Assembly (NCBI GenBank): GCA_958299035.1
Contig: CATQJL010000223.1
Coordinates: 68,989,006-69,053,005, forward strand
Reading direction: 5' to 3'
Length of the DNA stretch: 64,000 bases
From: Cylicocyclus nassatus
Taxonomy: Eukaryota > Nematoda > Chromadorea > Rhabditida > Strongylidae
The notes below the pieces were generated by a model. The model had not been told where the DNA came from. It saw only the letters and a program-made list of their open reading frames with translations, and searched no databases. Positions 34,201-46,029 of this stretch are shown in pieces (position 1 is the stretch's first letter; each line of letters opens with the position of its first letter). The position numbers and the translations under genes are program-made.

Positions 34201-34385
34201 AAACCAAAAAGTAGCATAAAATCTTTTTTCAACAGTTTTATTACGTTTTCGAGGTCTTCTATCCCCGCATCATACAAAAAATTATCGATTTCTAGCATAT
34301 GAAATGGTTTCTTGACGAAAGAAATTCTAAAGATTTCCTACGCAGTTTTCTAACATACTCGATAGATTTGAAATGTTGATTTTTA
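31263..34385. other. Unassigned AT-rich region, possibly unique DNA
   Basis: No family recognised. 31,380-31,560 is GC-richer, with a TATAAAAGG motif on the minus strand near 31,415. On the plus strand, exon-like pieces with AG acceptors occur at about 33,425-33,557 (after CTTTTTCAG) and 34,044-34,092 (after TTACTTCAG), but they could not be joined into a supported gene. This is the best place in the window for a low-expression host gene. Confidence 0.3.
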
Positions 34386-34392
34386 GCACATA

Positions 34393-34972
34393 CTCAGATA
34401 ATCGCCGGGGGCAGGCGGTTTGCAAACTCGCGCTTTTCTGCGGGCGGTCAGCAGATTTTGAGGCCTAGCCAAATCTTCAGCACTTCCTTTACGGTCGCAT
34501 ATTCTGCCAGTCGGCAGCAATACAGCATATCTTGCAAACGCTCGGCAAATAATTCCTTTCAGCGAGCGCTGGCTAAACTTTAAGCAAGTGCTAGGACTCC
34601 TTTAACGCAGTTTCGGGCATAAGCCGAGTAAAGATGAGACTCTATGTGGGAGAGGTGTCATCGATGGTTTAATTACTCAAGTTTGAGGTACCTTCTTTTA
34701 GCGGAAGGTACTCACGGGCTGTGCGGTCCTTCATAAAGTATCGTGCGGCCCTCAGTATTTTTGCATATTCTCGCGGAAAGTCCGCGAGAATGCGGCAACT
34801 GCGACGCAACTAATCTTTAGGAATAGGCGATTGTTCTCCGAGCGTTAGTCTAAAATTTAGCCAAAATTCTTCCAAATTTCTGCAAGCGGACCGCATAAAA
34901 TCAGCGAACTATTTTTCCGGTGACCGCTTGCTCAAAATTCGCATGGCCGCCTGCCCCCGGCGATTCTCTGAG
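34393..34972 (+). mobile_element. MITE, family CTCAGATAATCGCC, copy 1
   Basis: TIR CTCAGATAATCGCCGGGGGC at the left, and CCCCCGGCGATTCTCTGAG at the right. GC-rich interior unlike its surroundings. Non-coding. Confidence 0.85.
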
Positions 34973-35010
34973 TAATTAGCTTAAGAGATTTTAAATAAAG
35001 AGTACTAGCA

Positions 35011-35579
35011 CTCAGATAATTGCCGGGGACAGGCGGCCATGCGACTTCTGGGCGGGCGGGCACCGGAAAAATAGTTCGCTGATTTCTTGCGGTCCGCTTG
35101 CAGATATTTGGCGGAATTTTAGCGAAATCTTAGACGAATGCTTGGAAAATAATCGCGGTTTCCTCATACATCAACTGCGGCGCAGTGGCCGCATTCTCGC
35201 GGACTTTCCGCAAGAATATGCAAAATTTTCGAGGGCCGCACGGTCTTTTGTGGAGGACCGCGCAGCCCCAGGTACTTTCCGCTGAGAGAAAGTACCTCAA
35301 ACTTGAGTAATTAAACCATCGATGACACCTCTGCCATATAGAGTCTCACCTTTGCTCGGCGTACGCCCGAAAATGCTTAAAAACCGTCCGAGAGCCAGCT
35401 GAAAATTTGACCAGCGCCTGCAGAAAATTCTGTGTTGCTGCCCGCTGGCAGAACTTTAGACAGTGAAGGAAGTACCGCTCGCTGAAGGTTAGGCCCCGCC
35501 CCAAAATTCTGCTGACCGCTTGCAGAAAAGCGCGAGTTTGCGGACCGCCTGCCCCCCCCCCCCCCCGCGATTATCTGAG
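35011..35579 (-). mobile_element. MITE, family CTCAGATAATCGCC, copy 2, inverted
   Basis: Same TIRs (CTCAGATAATTGCCGGGG ... CGCGATTATCTGAG) and the interior of copy 1 in reverse orientation, 38 bp away. A poly-C run at 35,551-35,567 is probably a slippage tract. Confidence 0.85.
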
Positions 35580-35616
35580 CACAGAACAACGTAAGATTAC
35601 AAACCCTATTTGTATA

Positions 35617-36464
35617 TAGTAGGTTGTCTCATAATTAATGCACGTTTTTATTTGCTTGCTTTAACAAAGCAACCAGACTCAACCCAACAAAGGTTATGGG
35701 GTACTGTTCGATAGAGCAAAGCAAGCTCCACAAGGTGGCACCTATGCCTTCGCGCCATGCTCGATCCACGGAGAGTTCGAACTTAAAATCTAAAGATTTC
35801 CAAATGCCCAAAAAATCGAAAAAAATCAGATCTTCGTCCAAATAATTTCTACGGACCTCCCACTCGCTCGCATCAATACTATCGATATCTGATATCCATG
35901 TGTGCGATTGCCGTATTTTTTCCTTGGCTAGAAACTGAGAAAACGAAAATTTTCGTGTTTTTCGATGTCGATTTTAGCACTGAAACTGAAACGAAAAAAT
36001 CCGAATCCGTTATTTTTCGAAAACTATTGCTTGGAATGAGCTGAAAACCTACAGTTATACTTATCTAGGCTTGTAGTATATAACTACATATGCAAAAACG
36101 GCTCAGCATTGCTTTGAGAAAATCAGAGAAATTCTCCTTTTCTCAGTTTCTAGTCAAGGAAAAAATACGACATTAGCACATATGGATATCAGATATCGCT
36201 AGTATTAATGTGAGCGAGTGGGAGGTCCGTAGAAATTATTTGGACGAAGATCTGATTTTTTTCGATTTTTTGGGCATTTGGAAATCTTTAGATTTTAAGT
36301 TCGAACTCTCCGTGGATCGAGCATGGCGCGAAGGCATAGGTGCCACCTTGTGGAGCTTGCTTTGCTCTATCGAACAGTACCCCATAACCTTTGTTGGGTT
36401 GAGTCTGGTTGCTTTGTTAAAGCAAGCAAATAAAAACGTGCATTAATTATGAGACAACCTAATA
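35617..36464. mobile_element. Fully palindromic mariner-type MITE
   Basis: TIR TAGGTTGTCTCATAATTAATG. The arms of about 380 bp are almost identical inverted, so a 68-codon frame appears in mirror image on both sides. TA flanks. A transcript would form a long hairpin. Confidence 0.88.
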
Positions 36465-36479
36465 TTTTCATAAGTTGAC

Positions 36480-37340
36480 TTCCAGCACGGAAGCGTAAGA
36501 AATCAAAAGTAGATTTATAGCAATAGATAGGCTCAAGTAATCTCTAAGTAGTTTTGCGACGAAATTAATCAATTTCTAGCATAAAAGTAGCTAAAAGATT
36601 TCAAATCTCGTTTTTGAGACAGAAAAGATCTATTAGATCTATTTTTAGAACTGGTTTCTAACACAAAGTAGCACAAAAGATACCTACATCTGATTTCTAG
36701 ACAAACTTGCTCATACGATACAATACACCTACTTCTACTAAAAAAATCACCTCAATAAATGTAAAACATCGTTTTCCTGCAGCTCCAAATATTTGGAACT
36801 TATATCTAGCACGAAAAGAACTCAAAAATGAAAGGCTGATTTCTAGCGCGAAATTATGGCACGAAAGCACCTAAAAGATATTAGGCGCTAAATTCTTGCA
36901 CGAATTTAATTCAAACAATTACATACTCTGATTTTTGGCACGGAGGGAATTCTAGATTCTAGAAACCACCTTTTCCGAAAGGACAGCTCAAAAGCTTGAA
37001 AGCAGAATTTTAGTACGGAATAGTTCAAAAATTTCTTGCATCAAGTAACTCGACAGATTTAAAGACTAATTTCTAGCACATAAATAACTCAAGAAATTAT
37101 AAGTGGGAAACTCTAGCATAAAAATAATTCAAAAGTTTCCGAAAGTCCTCAAAAGTTGACTTCTGACTCGAAATAACTCGGAGTCCTAATACTGATAAAC
37201 AAAAGAAATTCTAAAACGCTGATTTTTAGCACGAAAATAAATCAAAAATTTCGACTGCTAGATTCTCGCATGGATTATCCTCCATAATTTTGAAAGCTTA
37301 ATTCTAGCATGGAAATAACTCAACATTTGAATGATATCAA
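36480..37340. repeat. Degenerate minisatellite, about 40-bp unit
   Basis: Repeating core GATTTCTAGCACGAAAATAA then CTCAAAAGATTTNAAAGC with strong divergence, in at least fifteen recognisable copies. Non-coding. Confidence 0.65.
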
Positions 37341-37998
37341 AATTATGCTCAAATAAAACGAAAAATAAAAAATGCCGACACACAACTTTCCTTATAAGTT
37401 CAAATTTCCTATAAATCTTGCGCTGGACGAAACAAAGGGCCCAAAAATAGCATCCAGGCCTTAGATCTGATACTCAGTTCAAAATGTAGGCAGCGTTTGT
37501 ACGACTACACCCCTTTGCGACTATTCTAAAAAAAGATATGAAGAAATTTTACTACATAGGATAATTGGAACACAACTGCTAATTTATTGCATCCATAATC
37601 ATAAAGGCTGCCGCATGACAAAGACGCAACACCTTTAGGCGGGAACGCGGTTTTGTTAGCTATAGAGCGCATAAAACGCAGGGTTTATAACGGGATACGC
37701 GCGCGCCGAGTTCGCGCCCACTCAACAATACTGCTTCTGCGCCTTCGTCATGCAGTAGCCTTTACATAACATACCTGACTTCCCAACAACTGTTCCCTTC
37801 ACTCCCTCATATCAAAACCGAAAATACATAAACTAATTACATACAGCATAGAAATACAAAACAAAAAGGATGCCTTTTGTATATCGTTCAACATTAAAGA
37901 TACTTTTTACACTATACACCCAACACGGTTCAACATACATAGTACATCACATTACATAGTCCACACTTCAACATCATGCTTGATACACAATATACCAT
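37341..37998. other. Unassigned sequence
   Basis: No gene recognised. A GC-rich GCGCGCGCCGAG tract lies at 37,695-37,710. CACATTACATAG-type repeats lead into the next element. Confidence 0.35.
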
Positions 37999-39371
37999 AC
38001 TAGCTTGCATACCCGGCTCCGCTCGGCCCTGTCAAAACACTGTAATAGAGTTCCCATCCGTATCCCTGGAAGCTTTTCCCTGTGTCCACTTCTACACTTC
38101 ATTTCCCGTTCCCTGTGTTGTTCCGAAATCAGCATTCCCACTTACCTCCCCCCCCCCCTCCCCCTGTGCCAACTCCCAGCCTTGTAGCTCAAACTTTGCA
38201 AAAAATTGATAAAATCGATAAAAGTAATTGGTAATACCAAAAACCAATGTTGTATTCGTAATCAGCATGCTCGATTACCCCCTTCTGCCAACTCCCAGCC
38301 TTGTAGCTCAAACTTTGCAAAAAATTGATAAAATCGATAAAAGTAATTGGTAATACCAAAAACCAATGTTGTATTCGTAATCGGCATGCTCGATTACCCC
38401 CCCCCCCCTCCCTGTGCCAACTCCCAGCCCTGTAGCTCAAACTTTGCAAAAAATCGATAAAATCGATAAAAGTAATTGGTAATACCAAAAACCAATGTTG
38501 TATTCGTAATCAGCATGCTCGATTACCCCCTTCTGCCAACTCCCAGCCTTGTAGCTCAAACTTTGCAAAAAATTGATAAAATCGATAAAAGTAATTGGTA
38601 ATACCAAAAACCAATGTTGTATTCGTAATCGGCATGCTCGATTACCCCCCCCCCCTCCCTGTGCCAACTCCCAGCCTTGTAGCTCAAACGTTGCAAAAAA
38701 TTGATAAAATCGATAAAAGTAATTGGTAATACCAAAAACCAATGTTGTATTCGTAATCAGCATGCTCGATTACCCCCTTCTGCCAACTCCCAGCCTTGTA
38801 GCTCAAACTTTGCAAAAAATTGATAAAATCGATAAAAGTAATTGGTAATACCAAAAACCAATGTTGTATTCGTAATCGGCATGCTCGATTACCCCCCCCC
38901 CTCCCTATGCCAACTCCCAGCCCTGTAGCTCAAACTTTGCAAAAAATCGATAAAATCGATAAAACTAATGGGCAGTCCTAAAAACTAATATTGTATTCGT
39001 AATCAGCATGCTCGATTACCCCCTTCTGCCAACTCCCAGTCCTGTGGCTCAAACTTTGCAGGAAATCGATAAAATCGATAAAAGTAACCGATAATTCTGA
39101 AAACTACTATTGCATTCGGAATTGCCATCCCCACTTACATGTGCCAACTCCCGCCCCCATAGGTGAACTCTGCAAAAAATCGACAAAAATCGATAAAATC
39201 GATATCGATCGATAACGAAAAGTAGCCTATGACACCCGCGCCGCCACGAAGTGTATGTGTGACAAGTTTAATCCGGATCGGTTGAGAAATAGAATTTTCT
39301 ATTCGGAACATACGTACAGACACGTGGAAACACAGACACACAAACACACATTTAGCTTTATATATAAGGTA
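37999..39371 (+). mobile_element. SINE-like element with expanded internal array
   Basis: Left end ACTAGCTTGCATACCCGGCT and right end TTTATATATAAGG match the short element at 8573-8866, with the same pre-tail block (ATCGATATCGATCGATAACG). Here the central module is amplified to about nine copies. Confidence 0.65.
38160..39150 (+). repeat. Higher-order tandem array, 120-bp monomers in 246-bp dimers
   Basis: Nine occurrences of TGCCAACTCC near 38,167, 38,285, 38,415, 38,535, 38,655, 38,780, 38,908, 39,027 and 39,133. Monomers starting CCCCTGTGCC and CCCCTTCTGCC alternate, so the amplified unit was a dimer. Poly-C tracts at monomer starts vary in length. The outermost monomers are the most diverged. 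Confidence 0.85.
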
Positions 39372-39665
39372 CAAAATACACACCTTATAAGCATACACCA
39401 TACAGCATACAACATACACCACACACTATGCTCCATATCTATAGACCATGCAATATCGTACACCATACTCGATACACCATACACCATACTCCACGCACTA
39501 TACACCATACATCATACACTAACACCATACGCCATACGTCATACCCCAAGTATACATACACCACACACCATGTACTATACACCATACACAATACACCATA
39601 AACCATGCACCACACACATGCACTATATACCATACATACACCATGCCACATGCACCATACACCAC
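39372..39665. repeat. CACCATA-type simple repeat
   Basis: Imperfect repeats of ATACACCATACACC over about 290 bp. The long frames on both strands here are repeat artefacts. Confidence 0.9.
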
Positions 39666-39685
39666 CACCAGATTCCAGGGAGACG

Positions 39686-40047
39686 GTCAAGAGGCGCGAT
39701 TTCTTTGGCTGTCACTAACTAAAACTCCAGTTTAGTGCTATGCTAGTCTTCAAATTACCGGATGAAGTGCATTAGCTTACTATCTGTTTGAGGTCACCAC
39801 TTGCTGAGTTTCATGGTTTTTGCTATAAATCGGAGTGAAATATTTACGAATTTGTTCTGAAATGCATTTTCATGAGTTTTGACCTTAAAATTGCTCTTTC
39901 AAATTTTTTCTAGAGTATCAAGATTGAACAACTCATGCAACTATCTAATAGATCTTCTTCTAGATTTCATATACTTTTAGAAAGGTGCAAAACACTTATT
40001 ATGTGCTATTTGGTGTCCAGCTGGCAATAAAAATCGCGCCTCTTGAC
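39686..40047. mobile_element. Short TIR element, 362 bp
   Basis: GTCAAGAGGCGCGATTT at the left and AAATCGCGCCTCTTGAC at the right, inserted in the simple-repeat region. Non-coding. Confidence 0.75.
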
Positions 40048-40151
40048 ATACACCCCAGATTCCATATAGCAAACCTCCTATAATAATCCACACCTTACAT
40101 CCTTCTAAACGCAACATATGCCATACGCTATACACAATAAAGCATGCAAAA

Positions 40152-41670
40152 TATTAGGTCGTCCCAAAAATATTTTCGATTTTTTTGAACAAGCCCCACA
40201 GTCTGCAGAACAAAGATTTACAAAAGCTCTTGGTAGCATTCGATGCGGTTTTTCATACTCTTTCAAATGATCATTTACGTAATGCAGACGAGGCAAGAGC
40301 TTCCAGAAAATTGCTGTAAACTGCGACCCATGCTTTTTACCAAGGTCAAGTTCAGCTGTTTTTCTAAATTCTTGTACTGACCCCCTCCCCCGAAAAAGTC
40401 TACCTGTGGCCTGTGGATAAAGCAAAGAAAGTATTAGGTTGGTAAGAAAGTTCTCGGACATTGCCTTTAATCAAAGATAATGCTTCGATGCAAGCACCAA
40501 TTAGGGCATGCTGTACATCATTGGATAGAGGAAAGCAAACACTACAAGACCATACTAATCACAAGCATGGCTAATGAATCCTTTGAAAATAGAGGCGAAA
40601 ATTCGAAGACATAGAATTTCGACAGAGCTTAGAACTCCACCTTCCGTAAACATTGTAACACTCACAAATATTCCAGTATATTGTAGACATGAACTCACAT
40701 GCATTTATGCAAGGTCTGTATGGAATTTGAGCTTAATTAGCAGGAAAAATGAGATAATCGAAAAATGGCAAACTCCGCCCCTACTGACCCTAAGCTCCTC
40801 CCACCTGCACAAGTGTAGGCCGTGTATATGTGACCGTGCAACTACAAATTTTCGCGTTAATGCACTACAACCCGAGAAATAGCAATTTTCGCGTGAAAAT
40901 GTTTGAAAACTTTCTTACCAACCTAATAGGATACAAAACAGTTTTTATTTCCTCTCCAGGGTTCTCCATAATTTTTTGACAGAATTTTGAACAACACCAT
41001 TGAATTTTAGGAGTCCCATATCAGACGCAGACTCGCCAAACTTCACTAAATCCTCGATTTTTGATACTTTCAAAGTGGATTAGAATTCAGCACTATTTTT
41101 ACTGAACAAGTGAGCGTTCTGGGATTCAGCCTAAATTTTAATTTGTCTGATGCAGCCTGGGGTTCCTTAGAAAACCATAAATTTTGTCGATTTTATCCTC
41201 CAAAAGTTCTCGAATCAGAAACAAAAAAACATGTCTTCAAAAGAGGAAAAATTGCTGCTTCGAATAACACCCCATTCTTGTCTGCTGTTGTTCTATGAGG
41301 TTTAAGTTGACTAAATGTGGAATTTGATAGCATCGAAAAAATAATTTAGAAAATTTTTCGAAGTAAGCTATAGAAGGGGCAAAAGTTGTTTTGCATCCTA
41401 CTTTGTTTGATCTATCGACAGGTACTTGGACTTCTTCGGGGAATCATTACAGGAATTTAGAAAAATAGCTGAACCTGACCTTGGTAAAAAGCATAGGCAG
41501 CAGTTTATAGCATTTTGAGAGGCCGTTGCTTCTTCTGCATTATAATGATGATCATTTGAAAGAGCATGAAAAACTGCATTAAACGCTACCAAGAACTTCT
41601 TTAAACCTTTGTTTTGCGGACAGTGGCGCTTGTTCGAATAAGCGAAAATACTTTTGGGACGATCTAGTAT
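40152..41670. mobile_element. MITE with 280-bp arms, split by a younger MITE
   Basis: TIR TATTAGGTCGTCCCAAAAAT, inverted at 41,645-41,670. The arms match over about 280 bp, for example ACCAAGGTCAAGTTCAGCTG inverted at about 41,470. The interior is interrupted by the element at 40,432-40,928. Confidence 0.75.
40432..40928. mobile_element. Nested MITE, TTAGGTTGGTAAGAAAG family
   Basis: TIR TATTAGGTTGGTAAGAAAGT is mirrored by ACTTTCTTACCAACCTAATA. About 495 bp with TA flanks, inside the older MITE. Non-coding. Confidence 0.85.
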
Positions 41671-41729
41671 CATAAGCTATACAATCTACAGATGAAACAC
41701 ATATAATACAATTTCTGATAGTTTTCAAG

Positions 41730-42608
41730 TATTAGGTTGTCCTGAAAGTTTTGTCGGTTTTTTCAAACCACTATAAAACCACGCACAATAAACATTTTAG
41801 TGAGTTTTAACATGCATTCGATGCAGTTCTTTTCATTCTTATGAATACATTCTCAAGCCACAATCTTGAATGCTTATTTCGATTATTATTGAAATTCTCC
41901 ATCCGTCAATTTTATCTGCTTAAAATTCGGCTAATTATAAAAAATTTCATTCTAAAGTTTCTAAAATGGTTAAGTATGATTCTAATAAACCAATTCTCGC
42001 ACTGCAGAATTATATTTTTAGATTCTCCTAATCTGCTGTTTTTAGCTTGAAAATCATTTTTTAAGAAGTCTCGATTTTTGGCAAAGTCACGAAAGACGCA
42101 ACTGCAGCAAATAACGAAAGTTTTTGGAGTTTTTCTGCGAATTGAAAAGTGATTCTTGTCAAACATTATTTATGCAACATGACCAAGTTTGATTTGCTTT
42201 GAAAAAGCAGCTTTTTGGAATTTTCGGTGCTTTTACGTGGTAAACGTAATCAAAAAGGAGCGGTTTTTATTGAATAAATAATTATAACAGACTTGGTAAA
42301 CGTGGCCTATCCAATCTAAAATGGGTACAATGTAGCCAAAGGTTTGCTTTACATAACGGTTGCCAGCATTTGAAAACATCAGGATAAAAAAAATTTTAAA
42401 ATTCAGGAAAGATTTGGCGTTACTGCTAAGCTGCTCAAAAAGCCATGGCGATAACATTGCAAGGACAGTTTAGATCAGAGAGAAAATATAGCTGTATGAA
42501 AGAGGATAAAAATCTGAATTAAATATTACCTAGCCTGCCCATGGATTGGTGTTCGGAGTTTCAGTGATCGATGAAAGAAACCGATAAAACTTTCGGGACA
42601 ACCTAATA
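41730..42608. mobile_element. MITE, TTAGGTTGTCCTGAAAG family
   Basis: TIR TATTAGGTTGTCCTGAAAGT is mirrored by ACTTTCGGGACAACCTAATA. Similar in TIR design to its neighbours but with its own interior. Confidence 0.82.
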
Positions 42609-42988
42609 TAATAAAAGCCTTTTTTACCTAATATTCGGCTACAACAGTAGCCTTCATTTCTCACTATCCCCTCACCCCAGCTACACCTTTCTTTAAAAAA
42701 GGGCCTGCCCTCTTCTTTAGGAATTTGTTTCAAAAAAATTTCTTTCAAAAACAGGGACTCTTCTGATGGGGTTCGACAAGTGGTAAGTCCGCAACGGAAT
42801 AGTTGCTCCACGGCTCCTAAAGTGTGAGTTCTATTCCTAAACAGAATCTTTACTACCATAGAATCTAGGGTTCGCCGAGTTTTTAGCAATTCTACCTAGT
42901 TCACCGTTCCTCTACATATGAGAACTTCCATATTTTAGAGGTCACCAAAAAGGGTTTCAATTAATCGTGTTAGTTCAATAATCATTTC
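42609..42988. other. Unassigned sequence
   Basis: A minus-strand frame of 119 codons has no recognised domain. Probably decayed repeat. Confidence 0.3.
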
Positions 42989-44361
42989 TTGAACACAAGA
43001 TTCGTTGAATGCAGGGATACACAAAATAAATTCTATACCAAAGATTTTGGTTTCACAACAAACTTCCAATGCACAACAAATTGCAATTATTGTAAAATCA
43101 AAGCCAATGAGAGTTGGGTACAAACAGACACGACTCTTCTGAAGTTCAATACCTATTTGAGTAAAAACACAACGTGGCATAATAAACTGTCATCCATTGC
43201 ATGACTTGCCTGTGTTCAAAGCAGTATGTTGGGATGACATCAAAAAAAAACCAAACAGGGAATTAAAGAACACATAGATCACACCAGTAAAAGTTATGTT
43301 AACAATTTTCTCTACGAACACTTTTCAGACACATGCAATAAGCGCTTAGTTCGCTTCACTATCTTGGACAGCCTGTCTAATAATGATAATAAAACCACTA
43401 GGTTGGTGCAAAAGTAATGCGCGTTTTGCGAGTTTTTACTTTGACGTGCTATAACTTTCTAAAATATCCATATTCTTCAGTGCTGTAAAGATCATCAGAG
43501 GCGCCAAACACTTCTCAATACAGCGCACATCCCTCTATGCTCATATCCCCAATGGGACAGAAATATGGATTGATAAGCAATGAAATTTTTTTTAGAACCC
43601 CGTTTTTCACTTGATCATAACTCCCTTCAAAATTTGTCAGTGTGAATGATAAGTAGTCTGTCTTGTAGCCGCAAGCCAGTAGTACAGAAAAGTCGAAAAG
43701 AGCTCAAACAAAGAAGATTTGCGAGAGGAAAAAATAATAGTAATCAAAATTTTTCGCTTTTTTCAACATTTTTTCGTAGGCTTCAAAATTCCAAAAAATG
43801 GGGATTATTGATTTTCTGTCTACTGAACATTTTCCAAACTTCCGGAAAAACTGTCAACAGGAGGTCCAACCTTACGCCTACAGAAATCAGCAAAACTTTG
43901 GCGATTGCCCTCTTCAAAGGAAATCTATGGGACACAGAATGGCCGAAACCGCTACTCATGTTGAGGCCCGAAAAGGCAATATAGGTTATATCGAAGAAAA
44001 TATAAAGTACTGTAATGTAGATAATCTCTATTACATACAATGCTTGGATTTTCAAAAGGATGCCTTTATCTGGGCATGGAAATCTGGCCAAAAAAGTGAG
44101 TGCAATGAATTTCCGGGTTTGAGTGCTGCTGTATGAAGTTCTATCTTGAAAGTATAAAAGTTTTATTTTTCAAAGGAGGAAGTTCAATGGAGAAACGTTG
44201 TCCTGAAACAAGGGCTAGAAAAACGCGCATTACTTTTGCATCAACCTGATATTTTGATTAGAAAAAATTTTTTCGGATGAAATTGTCAATGACAGCCCAC
44301 CCGTCTGGATTGGGAGATAACATAAAAGGATATGTTAACACCTCAAATCTACCGAATCCCT
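42989..44361 (+). pseudogene. GIY-YIG endonuclease of a Naiad-like Penelope element, interrupted by a MITE
   Basis: A plus-strand frame from 42,989 contains CTTNCNYCKIKANESW, a zinc-ribbon-like CX2C segment. KQYVGMTSKK (the YVG core of GIY-YIG nucleases) follows near 43,221, then, after a frame change in an A-run at about 43,240, GIKEHIDHTSKSYVNNFLYE and the end of the domain. The frame stops at a MITE (43,398-44,250) and resumes after it with LSMTAHPSGLGDNIKGYVNT, the conserved HP.GL.DNIKGY-type end of this nuclease family. Order relative to the RT pieces downstream agrees with an N-terminal endonuclease, the permuted arrangement. Dead copy. Confidence 0.6.
43398..44250. mobile_element. Mariner-type MITE, TTAGGTTGGTGCAAAAGTAAT family, copy 1
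   Basis: TIR TAGGTTGGTGCAAAAGTAAT, mirrored by ATTACTTTTGCATCAACCTG. This TIR is very close to the classic mariner (MADE1/Hsmar1-type) end I recall. Inserted in the endonuclease frame. No transposase frame. Confidence 0.88.
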
Positions 44362-44394
44362 AAGCCATAAACTAATCACCTTTATCATAATTTA

Positions 44395-45310
44395 GAAATA
44401 ATGAAAGAAGACGTTGTAAAAAAGATAACAAAAAAGGGTACTTTTCCGTTATCTGGACCCATTTTTTAAAAAAAGGATATTTCTCTTGACCTTGTACCAT
44501 ATTTGGTCCCACATTCACAGGAAGGAGTGTCAATCTTCTGCCACGTGTCAAAATTTTTTTACATGTCATGTACCGTTTAACAGGTTTTACCAGAGGTTTG
44601 TTCTGCACTACCTAGCAAAAAGTTCAATCTGTATTTTAGTCAATAATGACCCTATTCTCAACTTAACAATTTCAGAAGTGAACACTGTCAAAATAATAAC
44701 GTCATCCTTTATCATTAGATGATTAGACCTGCTCAGAATGAAAAGTTCCGCTAGGATTCCATTATCCAAGCGGCGAAACAAGCAGCAACGAGATACTGCA
44801 AGCCACCATTTTTAGTCTCTCCTGACTAAATTCGCATGGCGGAAAGTTTGAAGAGGTAGATGATTTTGAATTATTGCTGAAAGCAATCAAGATGAAGATA
44901 GGATAAGTTCTAAATAGTTTTGCTCTTATAGAAAACAGTTTAAAGGCCTTTATTTGGTCACAAATGCTCCTTTACCTTTCTGGAAATGATTTCGAAAAAA
45001 CAAGTCGAAATGGACTAAAACGTGTCAATTTTTTCCTGACACGTGGTGGGGAGGCAGTCTTCGTAGAATCAATGAAAAATTGTTCATAGGCTAAAGCACG
45101 TATTCTATGAGAGCCTTTTGAAAAAATGGGTCCGGATAATGGAAAAGTACCCAAAAAAGGAATAATGCTAATAAACGAGAAATCACCAAAGATAAGAAAA
45201 GCATTAGAGATCTTGCAAAAAATAATTGAAAACTCAACGGCACCAAGCAACCATAAAAATATATATTGAGTTGGCACATAAATAATGCAACTTTTATATA
45301 ACTTTTCTTC
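44395..45310. repeat. Decayed inverted-repeat element
   Basis: GGGTACTTTTCCGTTATCTG near 44,437 is inverted near 45,135 (GGATAATGGAAAAGTACCC), and CCACGTGTCA near 44,540 is inverted near 45,040. The ends are not sharp. Confidence 0.5.
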
Positions 45311-46029
45311 TTAAAGATAGGGCATTCATTTCCTGGCAACATAAGGATTATGATAAACTGCAAATGCAGACCTTTTTGTCGAGTTTCCCATCTTATATCT
45401 GGGTTACGAAAGGTTTGCGGTATAATGGGAAAAAATTGATTGCGTTAGATTTTGCTGAAACTTGGCCTGTGGGGGTTATTCAACATGTTGTGACAAAAAT
45501 GAAATCCGTTTCGCATGAAAAGGCTTCTTTCGTAAGTTCAAAAAATAAATTTGATTTTAGCGGTAACTGGATATGATATTTGTGTTTACTGTATTGGATT
45601 ACCCTGTTATGCAAAATTTTAGCAAACTCTGAGGTTTTGCAGCTTAGTTATTGACAGGTTGTCCTCAAAACTTGTCGCATTTGACTTGTTCTACTTCTCA
45701 AAGGCGCCTTGCCTTACTTTGTTTTTGAATTTCATTTCTTTTTCGTTGATTCTGATGTGTCAACTTCTAGCTGCATGCTGTAATTCCTTTTGATATGTTT
45801 GATTCAGGTTTTCTACGGCTCCATGCTTGCCAAAAAACCGTGCTCAAATTTGCAAGGGTTGTCGAAAAATGCTTGAATTTTTTTTTACTACGCTATCGTA
45901 AATCACAATAAATCGCTACACACTACATAATGCCAGAGAATGAGAGTGCTACATTCACTTGAAAAAAAGATGGGAAAGTTGCAAAACTTATATGCCAACC
46001 TAATAGAATATTCACTCTTTGACATTAAC
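45311..46029. other. Unassigned, possible decayed MITE ends
   Basis: CAGGTTGTCCTCAAAACTTG at about 45,653 and GCCAACCTAATAGAATA at about 46,000 look like old MITE termini, but the TIR pairing is weak. No gene. Confidence 0.35.

Noticed and set aside
35635..36446. Mirror-image 68- to 78-codon frames
   Set aside because: Two arms of one palindromic MITE; identical peptides on both sides are expected from the palindrome.
38189..38763. Minus-strand frames of 99 and 108 codons
   Set aside because: The same peptide repeated because of the 120-bp tandem array; not a gene.
39255..39722. 155-codon plus frame and three minus frames
   Set aside because: Produced by the CACCATA simple repeat; composition is repetitive H/T/Y/I or V/Y/M/W only.
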